Origin: Chelatococcus composti
GTDB lineage: Bacteria; Pseudomonadota; Alphaproteobacteria; Rhizobiales; Beijerinckiaceae
DNA length: 64,000 nucleotides
Direction of reading: 5' to 3'
NCBI RefSeq assembly: GCF_014201415.1
Contig: NZ_JACHEH010000003.1
Coordinates: forward strand, 124,001 to 188,000
Shown here one piece after another: positions 8,920 through 18,262 of the stretch. The stretch's first letter is position 1; the number at the start of each line of letters is the position of its first letter. The position numbers and the translations under genes were made by a program. The notes below the pieces were generated by a model. That model saw only the letters and a list, made by a program, of their open reading frames with translations. It searched no databases and was not told the DNA's origin.

Positions 8920-10226
8920 CGAAGCCTGCTGTCCGCAAGCTGCGGTGCGCGATCTACACCCGCAAGTCGTCCGAGGAAGGGCTGGAGCAGGAGTTCAACA
9001 GCCTTCACGCCCAGCGCGAGGCCTGCGAGGCGTACATCGCCAGCCAGCGCTCCGAGGGCTGGGTGCTGGTCCGCGATCAGTATGACGACGGCGGCGTCTC
9101 CGGCGGCACGCTGGAACGGCCCGGATTGAAGCGGCTGCTGGACGACATCGAGGACGGGCTGGTCGACGTGGTCGTGGTCTACAAGATCGACCGCCTCAGC
9201 CGCTCGCTCGCCGATTTCGCCAAGCTGGTGGAGGTCTTCGACCGCAACGACGTGACCTTCGTGTCCGTCACCCAGTCGTTCAACACCACCACGTCGATGG
9301 GCCGGTTGACGCTGAACATCCTGCTGTCCTTCGCCCAGTTCGAGCGGGAGGTCACGGCCGAGCGGATCCGCGACAAGGTCGCCGCCAGCCGCAAGAAGGG
9401 CATGTGGATGGGTGGCGTGCCGCCTTACGGCTACCGCGTCGAGAATAGGAAGCTGGTGGTCGACGAGGACGCCGCGGCGCACGTCCGCTGGATCTTCGCC
9501 CGCTTCCTCGAGATCGGGTCCTGCACGGTGCTGGCCCGCGAGGTGGCGACGCGCGGCATTCGGACGCCGCGCGGCAACCGGATCGACAAGAAGTATCTTT
9601 ACCGGATGCTGTCGAACCGCGCCTATATCGGCGAGGCTGTCCACAAGGGCGAAAGCTATCCCGGCGAGCACGCGGCGATCATCGACCGCGCGACGTGGGA
9701 TCGCGTCCACACCATCCTGCAGGAGAGCCCCCGCAAGCGCGCCGCCCGCACCCGCGCCGACACGCCCGCGCTGTTGAAGGGGCTGCTGTTCGGTCCCGAT
9801 GGCGCCGCGTTCTCGCCGACCCACACGCGCAAGGGCGGCAAGCTCTACCGTTACTATGTGAGCCAGACGGTGCTGAAGCACGGCGCCGGGTCGTGCCCCA
9901 TCGGTCGCGTGCCTGCGGGGGAGATCGAGGCAGCAGTCATCGACCAGCTGCGCGCCGTGCTCCGCCAGCCCGAGATCATTGTGGGGACGTGGAAGGCGGC
10001 GCGGGCCCACGCCGACGACATCTCCGAGGCCGACGCCCGCGCGGCCCTGCAGCAGCTCGACGCGCTATGGGAGGAACTCTTCCCCGCCGAGCAGGCGCGC
10101 ATTGTGGCGCTGCTGGTCGAGCGCGTGGACATCGGCACGGACGGGCTGAACCTCCGGCTGCGCATCGACGGCCTCGACAACCTTGCGTGCGAGATGATGG
10201 CCGGAAACATGGGAGCGGCTGCATGA
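8916..10226 (+). CDS. Large serine recombinase (site-specific integrase/resolvase)
   Basis: The 436-residue protein starts at ATG 8916, within ATGA. The N-terminal resolvase domain has the catalytic pattern YTRKS at 14-18, with Ser18 as the likely nucleophile, then YDDGGVSGGTLERPGLKRLL, KIDRLSRSLADF and SFNTTTSMGRLTLNILLSFAQFERE split across the domain. A recombinase domain follows (GVPPYGYR and ATRGIRTPRGN), then a ribbon-like region (SPTHTRKGGKLYRYY) without the usual zinc cysteines, which I believe is normal for this alphaproteobacterial subgroup. It probably integrates or excises the element holding 1-20 kb, or inverts a segment. No att pair for it was seen in the window. Confidence 0.9.
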
Positions 10227-10603
10227 CCGGCGAGACTCTCATCCCCGACACGGTGATACTACACGTCCCGTTCCGCATCGTGAAGCGCGGCGGGCGGAAG
10301 GCAATCGCACTCCCCGACGGCGCATCCGCGCCCCGCCGCCCCGACGACGCCCTGGTCAAGGCACTGGCCCGCGCCTTCCGCTGGAAGCGGATGCTCGAGT
10401 CGGGCGAGTTCGCGACCATCGCGGAGCTCGCCGAGCGCGAGGGGATCGCGCCATCCTACATGACGCGCGTTCTGCGGCTGACCTTGCTCGCGCCGGACAT
10501 CGTCGAGGCGATCCTGGAGGGAAGGCAGGGACCGGATGTGACCTTGGCCCGGCTGATGGACGGGTTCCCGAAGGAGTGGGAGGGGCAGCGGGAGTCTTTC
10601 TGA
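10223..10603 (+). CDS. HTH-containing protein downstream of the recombinase
   Basis: The 126-residue protein overlaps the recombinase stop (ATGA at 10223). A helix-turn-helix is visible in TIAELAEREGIAPSYMTRVLRL (about residues 71-92), followed by LAPDIVEAILEGRQ. Small proteins of this kind routinely follow the DUF2924-recombinase pair and may act as regulator or recombination directionality factor; that is inference from position. The reading frame ends the ATGA-coupled run that began at the helicase, and 113 bases separate it from the defence locus. Confidence 0.7.
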   Translation: MTGETLIPDTVILHVPFRIVKRGGRKAIALPDGASAPRRPDDALVKALARAFRWKRMLESGEFATIAELAEREGIAPSYMTRVLRLTLLAPDIVEAILEGRQGPDVTLARLMDGFPKEWEGQRESF

Positions 10604-10716
10604 CATTTTCGGCACTTCCAGTCCAATCCTCGACTTGATCCCGAATTCATCGCGTGATTGTTTGGGCTTGATCCAGTTCTTCTGGACATTGCCAGCGTTG
10701 CAGTCGGGAGGGCATT

Positions 10717-13350
10717 GTGCCGGGGCCTCAGGTTGATGGATTGGTTGAACGCATTCGCCAGGCGCTGCCTCGGCATGGCAATCTCGAAAGCGCGGTTGCT
10801 GCCGTTCGCGCAGAACTCGACCTCCTCTCCCCCGGGCTTGCGGCTCATCTGTCTGCTGAAATCGACGAGGCGACCGCGAATGTTGCCCGAGAGTTCGAAC
10901 AGATCGAGGTTCTCCACAGCCACTCGGTGATCAGGAAGCGACCGCAATGGTACTTTGGTCCGAGACCGACGGACCTGCACTGGCCTGCCGTAAAGTCCTT
11001 CCTTCTCAACGAGAAGAAGTGGCACGAGGACGACGTGCGCGGCATCGATGACGCCTCGAACGAGGTGGTCTCGCTTCTCGAGAACCCGCGGGATCCGGCG
11101 AGGAGCCAGTTCTCCTGCCGCGGACTGGTCGTGGGCCACGTCCAGTCAGGAAAGACGGCCAACATGACGGCCGTGATCGCCAAGGCACTCGACGCCGGCT
11201 ACGACACCGTGATTGTCCTCGCCGGTCTGACGAACAAGCTGCGCCATCAGACCCAGATCAGGTTGTATTCCGACCTGGTGCGGCGCAATCCGCTTAACTG
11301 GCAGGTGCTCACGTCGAACGAAGTGGACAGGGATTTCCGCGCACCGCCTCAGGGTGGTTTCCTCTCCCATTCCGACAAGGCGCAGCTGGCCGTCATCAAG
11401 AAGAACGTTTCGCCCCTCGGAGAATTGCGCAAGGCCATCCGGGAGACATTGCCGGCCGTGTTGCAGCAGCTCCGGGTCCTGGTCATCGACGACGAATGCG
11501 ACCAGGCGAGCGTGAACTCGGCACGGGGCGAGCTCGACATGACGGCCATCAACCATCGCATCCGGGAACTTCTCGGCCTTCTCCCGGCTGTTACCTATGT
11601 TGGCTACACTGCCACGCCCTTTGCGAATGTGCTGATCAACCCCTATCGTGTCGACGGCCAGGAGCTCGACGACCTCTATCCACGGGACTTCATCACGGCA
11701 CTGCCGAAACCGGATAGGTACTTCGGCACCGAGCGTCTGTTCGGGAAGACACCGGTCGACCCGGAGGACGTGCGGCCCGACGAGGAAGGGCTCGACATGA
11801 TCCGCGACGTGCCGGATGAGGACGAGGCGGGACTGCAGCCGCGCAGCAGGAAGGAGCGTGACGCCTTCCAGCCTGCCATGACGCCGAGTCTCGAGGCCGC
11901 CATCCTCTACTTCCTCGCGTGCTGCGCCGCACGGCGCGCCCGCGGACATGGGGACCAGCACATGACGATGCTGGTGCACACATCAGCCTACGTTCGCGCG
12001 CACGAGCGGGTTGCAGCGCTGATCGAGGGCTGGGTCGACGTGCACCGCAAGGATCTTGTCGATCCGGCATCGGACATCGGATCCCGGCTCGGTCGGGTCT
12101 GGGACGAGGAACAGGGACGACTGCCGGACGACCTGACTGATGCGAAGCCGGTCACACTGGAAGATGTCTTCCGGTATCTGCCGGAGGTGCTCGACGGCAT
12201 CGAGTTCCCGGTCGAGAACGGCGCAAGCGACGACAGGATCGATTATTCCGGCGGGCCGAAGACCTACATCGTGGTCGGCGGCTCCATCCTTGCCCGGGGG
12301 CTGACCCTCGAAGGCCTCATGGTCAGTTACTTCCTGCGAACGGCAAACCAGTACGACACGCTCCTCCAGATGGGACGCTGGTTCGGCTATCGGCCCGGCT
12401 ACGAGGATCTTCCACGGATCTGGATGCCGAGCGATCTCAAGCTGCGATTCAGGGCGCTTGCCTCCGTCGAACAGGAAATCAGGGAAGACATCGAGCAGTA
12501 TCGGCTCCGCGACCTCACGCCGATGGACCTGGCGGTCCGGATCAGGGCAATTCCCGGCATGGCGATCACGGCGGCAAACAAGATGCGCGCCGCGAGGCGC
12601 TGTGCTGTCAGCTATTGGGGAACCCATCGCCAGACGTTCCGTTTTGCTCACACCGACGCCGGACTGCTCGAAAGGAACTGGGCTGCAGGCAGCGAACTTG
12701 TCAGCCGTATCGAGGCGCTTGGACTGCGCGATCGGGACGCAGGGGATCGCAAGCTCTGGCGCAACGTGCCGAGGTCGTCGGTCCGCAGATTCCTCGAGGC
12801 CTATTCGGTCGAGTCCTCCCAGGCGGACCTGCTGCCTGCCATGCTGGTGCCGTTCATCGACGGGCCGGATCCGCGCCTTTCATCATGGAACATCGGTATC
12901 GTCGAGTCCGGCCGCGGTCGCGATTCCGATGCTCCTCTCGGTACGATCGGTTCCGTCAGGACGGTCAACCGCGCGAGGTTGAAGGACACGAACGGGATCG
13001 CGGACATCAAGGCACTCATGTCGAGACGCGATGTGGTTTTCGACTGTGCTGACGCTGTCGGAGGCAACGGAAGCTGGGAGGAACTGAAGGCGGCGAGGTT
13101 GGACGCGTTGGGACAGGTTCCGCTGCTCCTGCTTTATCCCATCGCGCGGGACTCGCGCCCCGAGCGCGAGAGCCAGTTGAGAGTTCCGCTCGATGCCGTG
13201 CATGACGTGCTCGGTATCGGGATGGTCTTCCCTGGCTCGGTCACGGAGGGCGGGAACTTCGTCTCGGTGGAGCTGCAGCTGCTGTCGGCCGAGGAAGTTG
13301 CCGAGATCGAGGCAGAGGAGGCCGCGCAGACGGAGGCGGCAGGTGTCTAG
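10717..13350 (+). CDS. Z1-domain SF2 helicase-like ATPase of a MORC-type defence locus
   Basis: GTG at 10717, behind GGGAGG (10706-10711), gives 877 residues. The N-terminal ATPase half shows a Walker A loop GHVQSGKT (140-147), a Walker B LVIDDECDQ (about 254-262), and an SF2 motif-III-like GYTATPFANV (about 294). The Z1 region follows, with GGSILARGLTLEGL (about 521) and the signature QMGRWFGYR (about 550). Z1 proteins were described by Iyer and colleagues as part of restriction-like operons with MutL/MORC ATPases, and the next genes match that set. It probably translocates on or remodels foreign or modified DNA; this has not been shown here. It overlaps the next gene by eight bases. Confidence 0.88.
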   Translation: MPGPQVDGLVERIRQALPRHGNLESAVAAVRAELDLLSPGLAAHLSAEIDEATANVAREFEQIEVLHSHSVIRKRPQWYFGPRPTDLHWPAVKSFLLNEKKWHEDDVRGIDDASNEVVSLLENPRDPARSQFSCRGLVVGHVQSGKTANMTAVIAKALDAGYDTVIVLAGLTNKLRHQTQIRLYSDLVRRNPLNWQVLTSNEVDRDFRAPPQGGFLSHSDKAQLAVIKKNVSPLGELRKAIRETLPAVLQQLRVLVIDDECDQASVNSARGELDMTAINHRIRELLGLLPAVTYVGYTATPFANVLINPYRVDGQELDDLYPRDFITALPKPDRYFGTERLFGKTPVDPEDVRPDEEGLDMIRDVPDEDEAGLQPRSRKERDAFQPAMTPSLEAAILYFLACCAARRARGHGDQHMTMLVHTSAYVRAHERVAALIEGWVDVHRKDLVDPASDIGSRLGRVWDEEQGRLPDDLTDAKPVTLEDVFRYLPEVLDGIEFPVENGASDDRIDYSGGPKTYIVVGGSILARGLTLEGLMVSYFLRTANQYDTLLQMGRWFGYRPGYEDLPRIWMPSDLKLRFRALASVEQEIREDIEQYRLRDLTPMDLAVRIRAIPGMAITAANKMRAARRCAVSYWGTHRQTFRFAHTDAGLLERNWAAGSELVSRIEALGLRDRDAGDRKLWRNVPRSSVRRFLEAYSVESSQADLLPAMLVPFIDGPDPRLSSWNIGIVESGRGRDSDAPLGTIGSVRTVNRARLKDTNGIADIKALMSRRDVVFDCADAVGGNGSWEELKAARLDALGQVPLLLLYPIARDSRPERESQLRVPLDAVHDVLGIGMVFPGSVTEGGNFVSVELQLLSAEEVAEIEAEEAAQTEAAGV

Positions 13351-14356
13351 ACCCGAGCAGGAGAGCCCGCCGCAGGGACGCTGGAATGTCCTTCGGGCAG
13401 AGCACATCGACGGAGATGGTCTCGGCATCCCCTCGTTGCCTCTTGACGCAATGACGAAGACGGGGCCCGTCCGGCTTGCCGTTGGCCCCGGCGGGGAGGC
13501 GCGGCTGCTGGTGCCGCTTGCCGCGGGCGAGAAGATCGATGCTCTCGCGACGGGCAGTGCCTTGAAGATCAGCTTGACAACCCTCACGCATGGGCAACGC
13601 GCGATCCGGTTTCTCGATGTCATCTGCATGTCGCCGGATCTCGAAGCCGTGTTCGGCGAGGTCGTGGATGACATCGTCCGCCGGCTGGCCGACCGGAAGG
13701 ACGGGGTCGCGGCAGTGGCTGGTGCGCTCGATGACTTCCGCGAACTTCTCGTCCCACCAGTGGGGAGAGAGCTGGACAGATCGCGGGTTGTCGGCCTCGT
13801 GGCGGAGCTGGTCGTGTTGAACCGGCTGCTCGACATTTCGCCCTCGGCCTGGCGCTGCTGGCGCGGACCGGCCGGAGATCGGCACGACTTCCGGGCCGGA
13901 GACACCTCGCTCGAGGTCAAGGCATCGCTCGGCGCAGGGGTTCGCGAGGTCACCATAAACGGGATCGATCAGCTGGAACCGCCTGCGGGCGGGTCTCTGT
14001 ACCTTGCGCATCTGGTCCTCGAAGCGGTCGAGGGCGGGCTTCTCACAGTGGCTTCGCTTGGAGACAGGGCGTTGCTGCGGGCCGATGACCCCGCGGGACT
14101 GCGGGCGATGTTCGCGGCGGTCGGATGCACGGACGTACATGACGCCGCATGGAACCGTTTTGCGTTCAGGGCGGAGGCAGAGCGCCTCTATCATGTCGGC
14201 CCGGGTTTTCCCCGGATAGCGCCTTCGAGCTTTGTCGGGGGAGCGATCCCAGCAGGCATCGTCGATGCGACCTACCGAATCGATCTCGGTCATGCCTCTG
14301 ACGCAGAATGCCCGCCGGAGGAATTCGCCTCGCTCCTAAGGGAGCTGTCTGGATGA
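13343..14356 (+). CDS. PD-(D/E)XK motif nuclease-like protein (DUF4420-type) of the defence locus
   Basis: GTG at 13343 gives 337 residues. The C-terminal half has a restriction-endonuclease-fold signature: a helix with GLVAELVVLNRLL (E155), then RHDF (D182), then LEVKAS (E191 and K193). This D...ExK pattern indicates an intact metal-dependent nuclease site. The N-terminal domain (residues 1-110) is of unknown fold and could recognise DNA or partners. The family appears next to Z1 ATPases in known gene arrangements, so it is the likely DNA-cutting subunit. It overlaps both neighbours (8 bases upstream, ATGA downstream), which suggests stoichiometric production. Confidence 0.8.
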   Translation: MSRPEQESPPQGRWNVLRAEHIDGDGLGIPSLPLDAMTKTGPVRLAVGPGGEARLLVPLAAGEKIDALATGSALKISLTTLTHGQRAIRFLDVICMSPDLEAVFGEVVDDIVRRLADRKDGVAAVAGALDDFRELLVPPVGRELDRSRVVGLVAELVVLNRLLDISPSAWRCWRGPAGDRHDFRAGDTSLEVKASLGAGVREVTINGIDQLEPPAGGSLYLAHLVLEAVEGGLLTVASLGDRALLRADDPAGLRAMFAAVGCTDVHDAAWNRFAFRAEAERLYHVGPGFPRIAPSSFVGGAIPAGIVDATYRIDLGHASDAECPPEEFASLLRELSG

Positions 14357-16206
14357 CGTTGCGCCCGCTCGAACTCCATTCCGAGCCCTACGGTTCGACC
14401 GGAAACATCGGCGAGAACTTTCGCCGTCTGCTCGGTGCGCCAACCCTTGATCCGTTGCAGACGGTCATCCGGGAAGCGGTCCAGAATATTGCCGACGCCG
14501 CGCGACCGGGCGTCGGGCCCGAGATCCTGATCAGGCTGCGGACTCTCTCGGACACCCAGCGCGACGGCCTTCGCAGCTTCATCCTTGCCGAGATACCCGA
14601 GGAACCCGGGTCGTCCGCAACGATTTCAGCCTTCCTCGAGGCCGAGAGGGCTGTCGTTCTCGAGATCTGCGACTTCGGCACTGTCGGCCTTGGCGGCCCG
14701 ACACGATCGGACCGGATCCCTGTAGGAACCCGACAGACCAACTTCATCGACTTCCTTCGCAATATCGGCACAGCTCGGGACACCGAACAGGGGGGCGGTA
14801 CCTACGGCTTCGGCAAGGTCGCCCTGTATCGCGCCAGCGCGTGCAGCACGATCATCGTCGATACGCTGCCCGACGGAGCCGGTCCGGAGGGGCGGCGCCT
14901 GATGGCATGTCATGTCGGCCGCTCATTCGAGAAGCCGGAAAACGGGATGAGGAGGCGCTTCACGGGCCGTCACTGGTGGGGCGTCAGGGATCCGGCGGAC
15001 GGGATCGCCGATCCGGCAACGGGTGCTGCCGCCTCGGCTCTTGCCGGTCATATCGGTCTGCCGGCACGCGGCCCCGGCCGATCGGGGACCACGATCATGA
15101 TCCTCGGGTTCCAGACCGACGAGGGCGATCTGACGGCAACCGGAAACCGGATCATCGAGACACTGCTCTGGAACTTCTGGCCGCGGATCATGCGCAACGC
15201 TCCCGCCATGCACCGGTTTGCTTGCAGGGTGATGGTGGAGGATCGGGAAATACCCGTTCCGACGCCTGAAGACTTCGCCCCGTTCGATCTGTTGTGCAAG
15301 GCGATGAGCGCGGCGCGGGCCCGCAAGGGGAACGATGTTCGGCGGATCGAGTCCCAGAGGCCACAGAAGTTCCTCGGCACGCTCGCGATCGAGAAGGGCC
15401 CGCGGTCGCCGAGACGCTACCTGACTGCGGATGAGGACGTCCGGCTTGTCCCGGAGCAGATGCACCACATCGCACTGATGCGGCCTGTCGAGCTCGTCGT
15501 GAAGTATCTCGAGGGCAACCCACACCCCGACGCGCGGCTGGAATGGGCAGGCGTGTTCATCGCCAGCGACGAGGATGAGGTAGAGCAGGCCTTTGCGGAT
15601 GCCGAGCCGCCGGCCCATGACGACTGGGTTCCCGACAACCTGCCGAAAGGCAACGAGAAGCGTTACGTCAACATCGCGCTGAAGCGCCTGAAGGAAATCG
15701 CTTCCGGAATGGGCATGGAGCCGATCTCGCGCAGGCCGGGGGACGGATCCGGCCCACCGCTTGCCCGCCTTGCCGGGCGCCTTGGGGCTGTGCTCGAGAA
15801 CGTCGGGGGCGACGGCGCAGGGCGGCGTCGCAGTTCGGGAGGTTCGGGAGGCGGGCGACCCTCGAGGGCGCGGGCAAGTCGTCCCGTGTTTCAGCGCCTC
15901 GAGGCTGGCGATGCCGGACGGATTGCCGTCTTCCTCACCGAGGTGACGCAGGACGCGCTGCGAAGTGGTGCGAAGCTGATTGCTTCGGCCTCCGTGGCAG
16001 TGGAAGGCACGACGCTTGGATCAGTCGACGACACCGTCGGCAGGCCTGACGTCCTGTCGGTAAGGTGGCTGGACGGAAATGCGGAAGCCGTTGGCGACAC
16101 CATCGACCTTGGCGGCCGGGAAGGACGGTTCGAGATCCGTGTCCGTGTGCCGGAAGATTGCGCGGTGACGGCCGATGCTGACGTCATTCCGGAGGCCGGA
16201 ACATGA
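14353..16206 (+). CDS. GHKL (MORC/MutL/Hsp90-like) ATPase of the defence locus
   Basis: The 617-residue protein has the three GHKL motifs near its N-terminus: an N-box EAVQNIADA (41-49), a G1 box EICDFGTVG (104-112), and a G2 loop GGGTYGFGK (147-155). A transducer-like region follows, then a Gly/Arg/Ser-rich linker (about residues 500-520) and a C-terminal beta-rich domain of about 100 residues. This fits the prokaryotic MORC-like ATPases of Iyer et al. 2008, proposed as ATP-driven clamps in restriction systems. It probably closes on DNA and licenses the nuclease. Both ends are ATGA overlaps. Confidence 0.82.
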   Translation: MTLRPLELHSEPYGSTGNIGENFRRLLGAPTLDPLQTVIREAVQNIADAARPGVGPEILIRLRTLSDTQRDGLRSFILAEIPEEPGSSATISAFLEAERAVVLEICDFGTVGLGGPTRSDRIPVGTRQTNFIDFLRNIGTARDTEQGGGTYGFGKVALYRASACSTIIVDTLPDGAGPEGRRLMACHVGRSFEKPENGMRRRFTGRHWWGVRDPADGIADPATGAAASALAGHIGLPARGPGRSGTTIMILGFQTDEGDLTATGNRIIETLLWNFWPRIMRNAPAMHRFACRVMVEDREIPVPTPEDFAPFDLLCKAMSAARARKGNDVRRIESQRPQKFLGTLAIEKGPRSPRRYLTADEDVRLVPEQMHHIALMRPVELVVKYLEGNPHPDARLEWAGVFIASDEDEVEQAFADAEPPAHDDWVPDNLPKGNEKRYVNIALKRLKEIASGMGMEPISRRPGDGSGPPLARLAGRLGAVLENVGGDGAGRRRSSGGSGGGRPSRARASRPVFQRLEAGDAGRIAVFLTEVTQDALRSGAKLIASASVAVEGTTLGSVDDTVGRPDVLSVRWLDGNAEAVGDTIDLGGREGRFEIRVRVPEDCAVTADADVIPEAGT

Positions 16207-17111
16207 AGCGTCGGGTTGCGTTTCCGTTCCTCACGCTTTCCGATTCGGCCGTGGAAGCCTCCGCATGGGAGATTTCTCTGGACGGTGCCGAATGGTCCGC
16301 CGCGGGCGAGTTCCTTCCTCACTGGGACAGCGCCAGCGACCTCCGAGTTCGAAGGACGCTGCGACTGAATCTCGAACTGGCAGCGTCCGACCTCGGCATC
16401 CCGGCCGATCATCTCGCCGCGGCGGCCTCGGTGAGGATCGGGACGGGTCAGGGCAGGCTACCCCGCCAGGTCCTTTCCCGCACGCGTCGGGAACTTCGTT
16501 CGGGGGACACCTCCTGGGAGTTCGAGCAGACCATCGAGGGCCGCCGGCTTTCGATGGTCCTCGACCTGCAGACGGAGTTCCTTCTGGCGAATGCCCCCGC
16601 AGAGGCCTCGGCGCTGTCGCCCGTCCATCCCGGTGACCGGCTCTGGTCGGAGAATATTCGGGTCAGGCTCGAGGGCGAGGAGCCACGCTTCCCGATCGAG
16701 ACGGTGGACCTCGCGCAGATGCTCGCTGGCGGAATAGCGGGTGCTGCGCCGTGGCACCTGCATTGGTCGCCGGGGGAGTGGACGCGCGATTTCCACGGAG
16801 CGGTTCGTCTTTACCTCAACGCGAAGTCCGCCGAGACCCTTCAGCGGATCGAGGACGAGGACCCGGTCACGATCCAGTTCCTTCTTGGCGATGTCATGTG
16901 TCAGATCTGCGAGCGGTTTCTTGCCGACCCCGAAGCCGAGACGATGATGGATGCGGCGGAGCCAGGGTCGCTCGGTGCTCAGGCCGCAACGTGGCTGCGC
17001 AAGGCGTGGCCAGGCAAGGACGCTTCCTTCATCCGTTCCGTACTCGAAAGCCGTCCGGGCGTCTTCCGCTCAACCATGCTTGCGCTCGCAGAGCCGGGAG
17101 TTCCGGAATGA
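16203..17111 (+). CDS. Unknown defence-locus protein (302 aa)
   Basis: The 302-residue protein has no motif I recognise. The N-terminal half looks beta-rich (FPFLTLSDSAVEASAWEISLDG) and contains FEQTIEGRRLSMVLDLQTEF. The C-terminal half appears helical, with LLGDVMCQICERFLADPEAE. No signal or membrane segment is seen. It is coupled by ATGA overlaps to the GHKL ATPase before it and the 384-residue protein after it, so it is almost certainly a working part of the same machine, perhaps a scaffold or sensor. That role is inferred only from its position. Confidence 0.7.
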   Translation: MKRRVAFPFLTLSDSAVEASAWEISLDGAEWSAAGEFLPHWDSASDLRVRRTLRLNLELAASDLGIPADHLAAAASVRIGTGQGRLPRQVLSRTRRELRSGDTSWEFEQTIEGRRLSMVLDLQTEFLLANAPAEASALSPVHPGDRLWSENIRVRLEGEEPRFPIETVDLAQMLAGGIAGAAPWHLHWSPGEWTRDFHGAVRLYLNAKSAETLQRIEDEDPVTIQFLLGDVMCQICERFLADPEAETMMDAAEPGSLGAQAATWLRKAWPGKDASFIRSVLESRPGVFRSTMLALAEPGVPE

Positions 17112-18262
17112 CGTTTCTGCTTCCAAGACTGCCCGGACCTGCCTGCGACGTCATCGTTCGCAGGTTTCTCGAGCATGGACCATCAGCTTGGGCCGGCTTT
17201 CGCTCCGATGACCTTCCTGATCAGGTACGCTTTGCAGCGACGGGCGGCGCACCCGTCCCTGCAGGATCCCTCGCATCCGTGCGGCAAGAGCTCGTCGCAA
17301 TTGCCCGGAAACATGGGTTTGGACAGCAGGGCGCCCGGCAGTCCCATGCCGGCTTTGATGCCGAGGCCGCCGCCTGGCTTGCTCGATCCGACCTCTTCAC
17401 TACCGGCGAGGCCCTCCGGGATGATGTCTGGGCTTTTGTTGCCGCTGTCATGGCCCCGGACATCACCTACTGGCGCTTCGGCAACTCGACAGAGCGCTAT
17501 GCCGGAGGTGTGCGCAATACCTTCCAAAGGCTCTGGATGCGTGGCCGTGCACTCGACCGGGGGCCTGGGCATCCCGAGCGCTGGGGATTGCTCGATGCGC
17601 TGACCGAAGATGCCCTCGTGCAGATTACCGAGCGACCGAGCATCGGGGGCGATCACGTTCTTGCCCTTGCGGTCGCAGAGGCCTGGCTCCGCGCTGCGCG
17701 CCATCATGGCAAGGGGGCCATGGAGGACATCATGCGTCGCGCGATCCTCCGCATCCGGGTCCGCAACGAGATCAGGTCCCTTGCGGACCTGCCGCCGGGC
17801 GACCTCGCCAGTTTTCTCGACGGAGTCTTCGGCGTGCCCGATCAGTCCGCCACCACTCGAGGCGGAACATTGGGGGTCCTGGACGGCCCCGACGCTGCAC
17901 CTAGCAGGCGATCAGAAGACGACAAGCAGGTTGAGGCACTCGAGGACAAGCGCTCGATGCCAGGTTCGAGCGTGGCGGATGCTGCCCGGAAAGTGAGGCA
18001 GGAAGCCGGGAAGCGCGGTTGGCTTTCACCGAAGTCGCAATCCGCGCTCGAAACCCTTCAGGAAGGCCACGCTCATCTTGACCGGGGCGAACGTAACGCA
18101 CTCGACTATCTCCTCGGCAAACTCTCGGGCGCGGGCGTCTTGGCCGACGAAATCTCTTGCCTGCGAGCTGCCATGGCAGAGGCTTCGGTCCCCGGCGGTT
18201 CGCAAGACGGTGGCCCGGAAAGGCCGCGCAAGAGAAGCTGGGCGATCTGGCGGGCGAGGTAG
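17108..18262 (+). CDS. Unknown defence-locus protein (384 aa), possibly DUF6339-like
   Basis: The 384-residue protein starts with an ATGA overlap at 17108. An N-terminal alpha-helical domain includes DDVWAFVAAVMAPDITYWRF and NTFQRLWMRGRAL (about residues 105-155). A charged linker leads to a C-terminal helical patch ending in RGERNALDYLLGKLSGAG. I recall DUF6339-type proteins in this slot of Z1/GHKL operons, but that is a weak memory. Its last 157 bases overlap the end of the methyltransferase gene on the other strand, so the last 50 or so residues may be an unconserved extension. The function is unknown. Confidence 0.65.
   Translation: MTFLLPRLPGPACDVIVRRFLEHGPSAWAGFRSDDLPDQVRFAATGGAPVPAGSLASVRQELVAIARKHGFGQQGARQSHAGFDAEAAAWLARSDLFTTGEALRDDVWAFVAAVMAPDITYWRFGNSTERYAGGVRNTFQRLWMRGRALDRGPGHPERWGLLDALTEDALVQITERPSIGGDHVLALAVAEAWLRAARHHGKGAMEDIMRRAILRIRVRNEIRSLADLPPGDLASFLDGVFGVPDQSATTRGGTLGVLDGPDAAPSRRSEDDKQVEALEDKRSMPGSSVADAARKVRQEAGKRGWLSPKSQSALETLQEGHAHLDRGERNALDYLLGKLSGAGVLADEISCLRAAMAEASVPGGSQDGGPERPRKRSWAIWRAR

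Noticed and set aside
9750-9960. Serine recombinase lacks the zinc-ribbon cysteines
   Set aside because: I recall the same SPTHTRKGGKLYRYY-type ribbon without cysteines in the alphaproteobacterial DUF2924-linked subgroup, so it is a family trait rather than damage.
11146-11979. Long minus-strand frame inside the Z1 gene
   Set aside because: Antisense shadow in GC-rich DNA; the plus strand carries clear ATPase motifs throughout.
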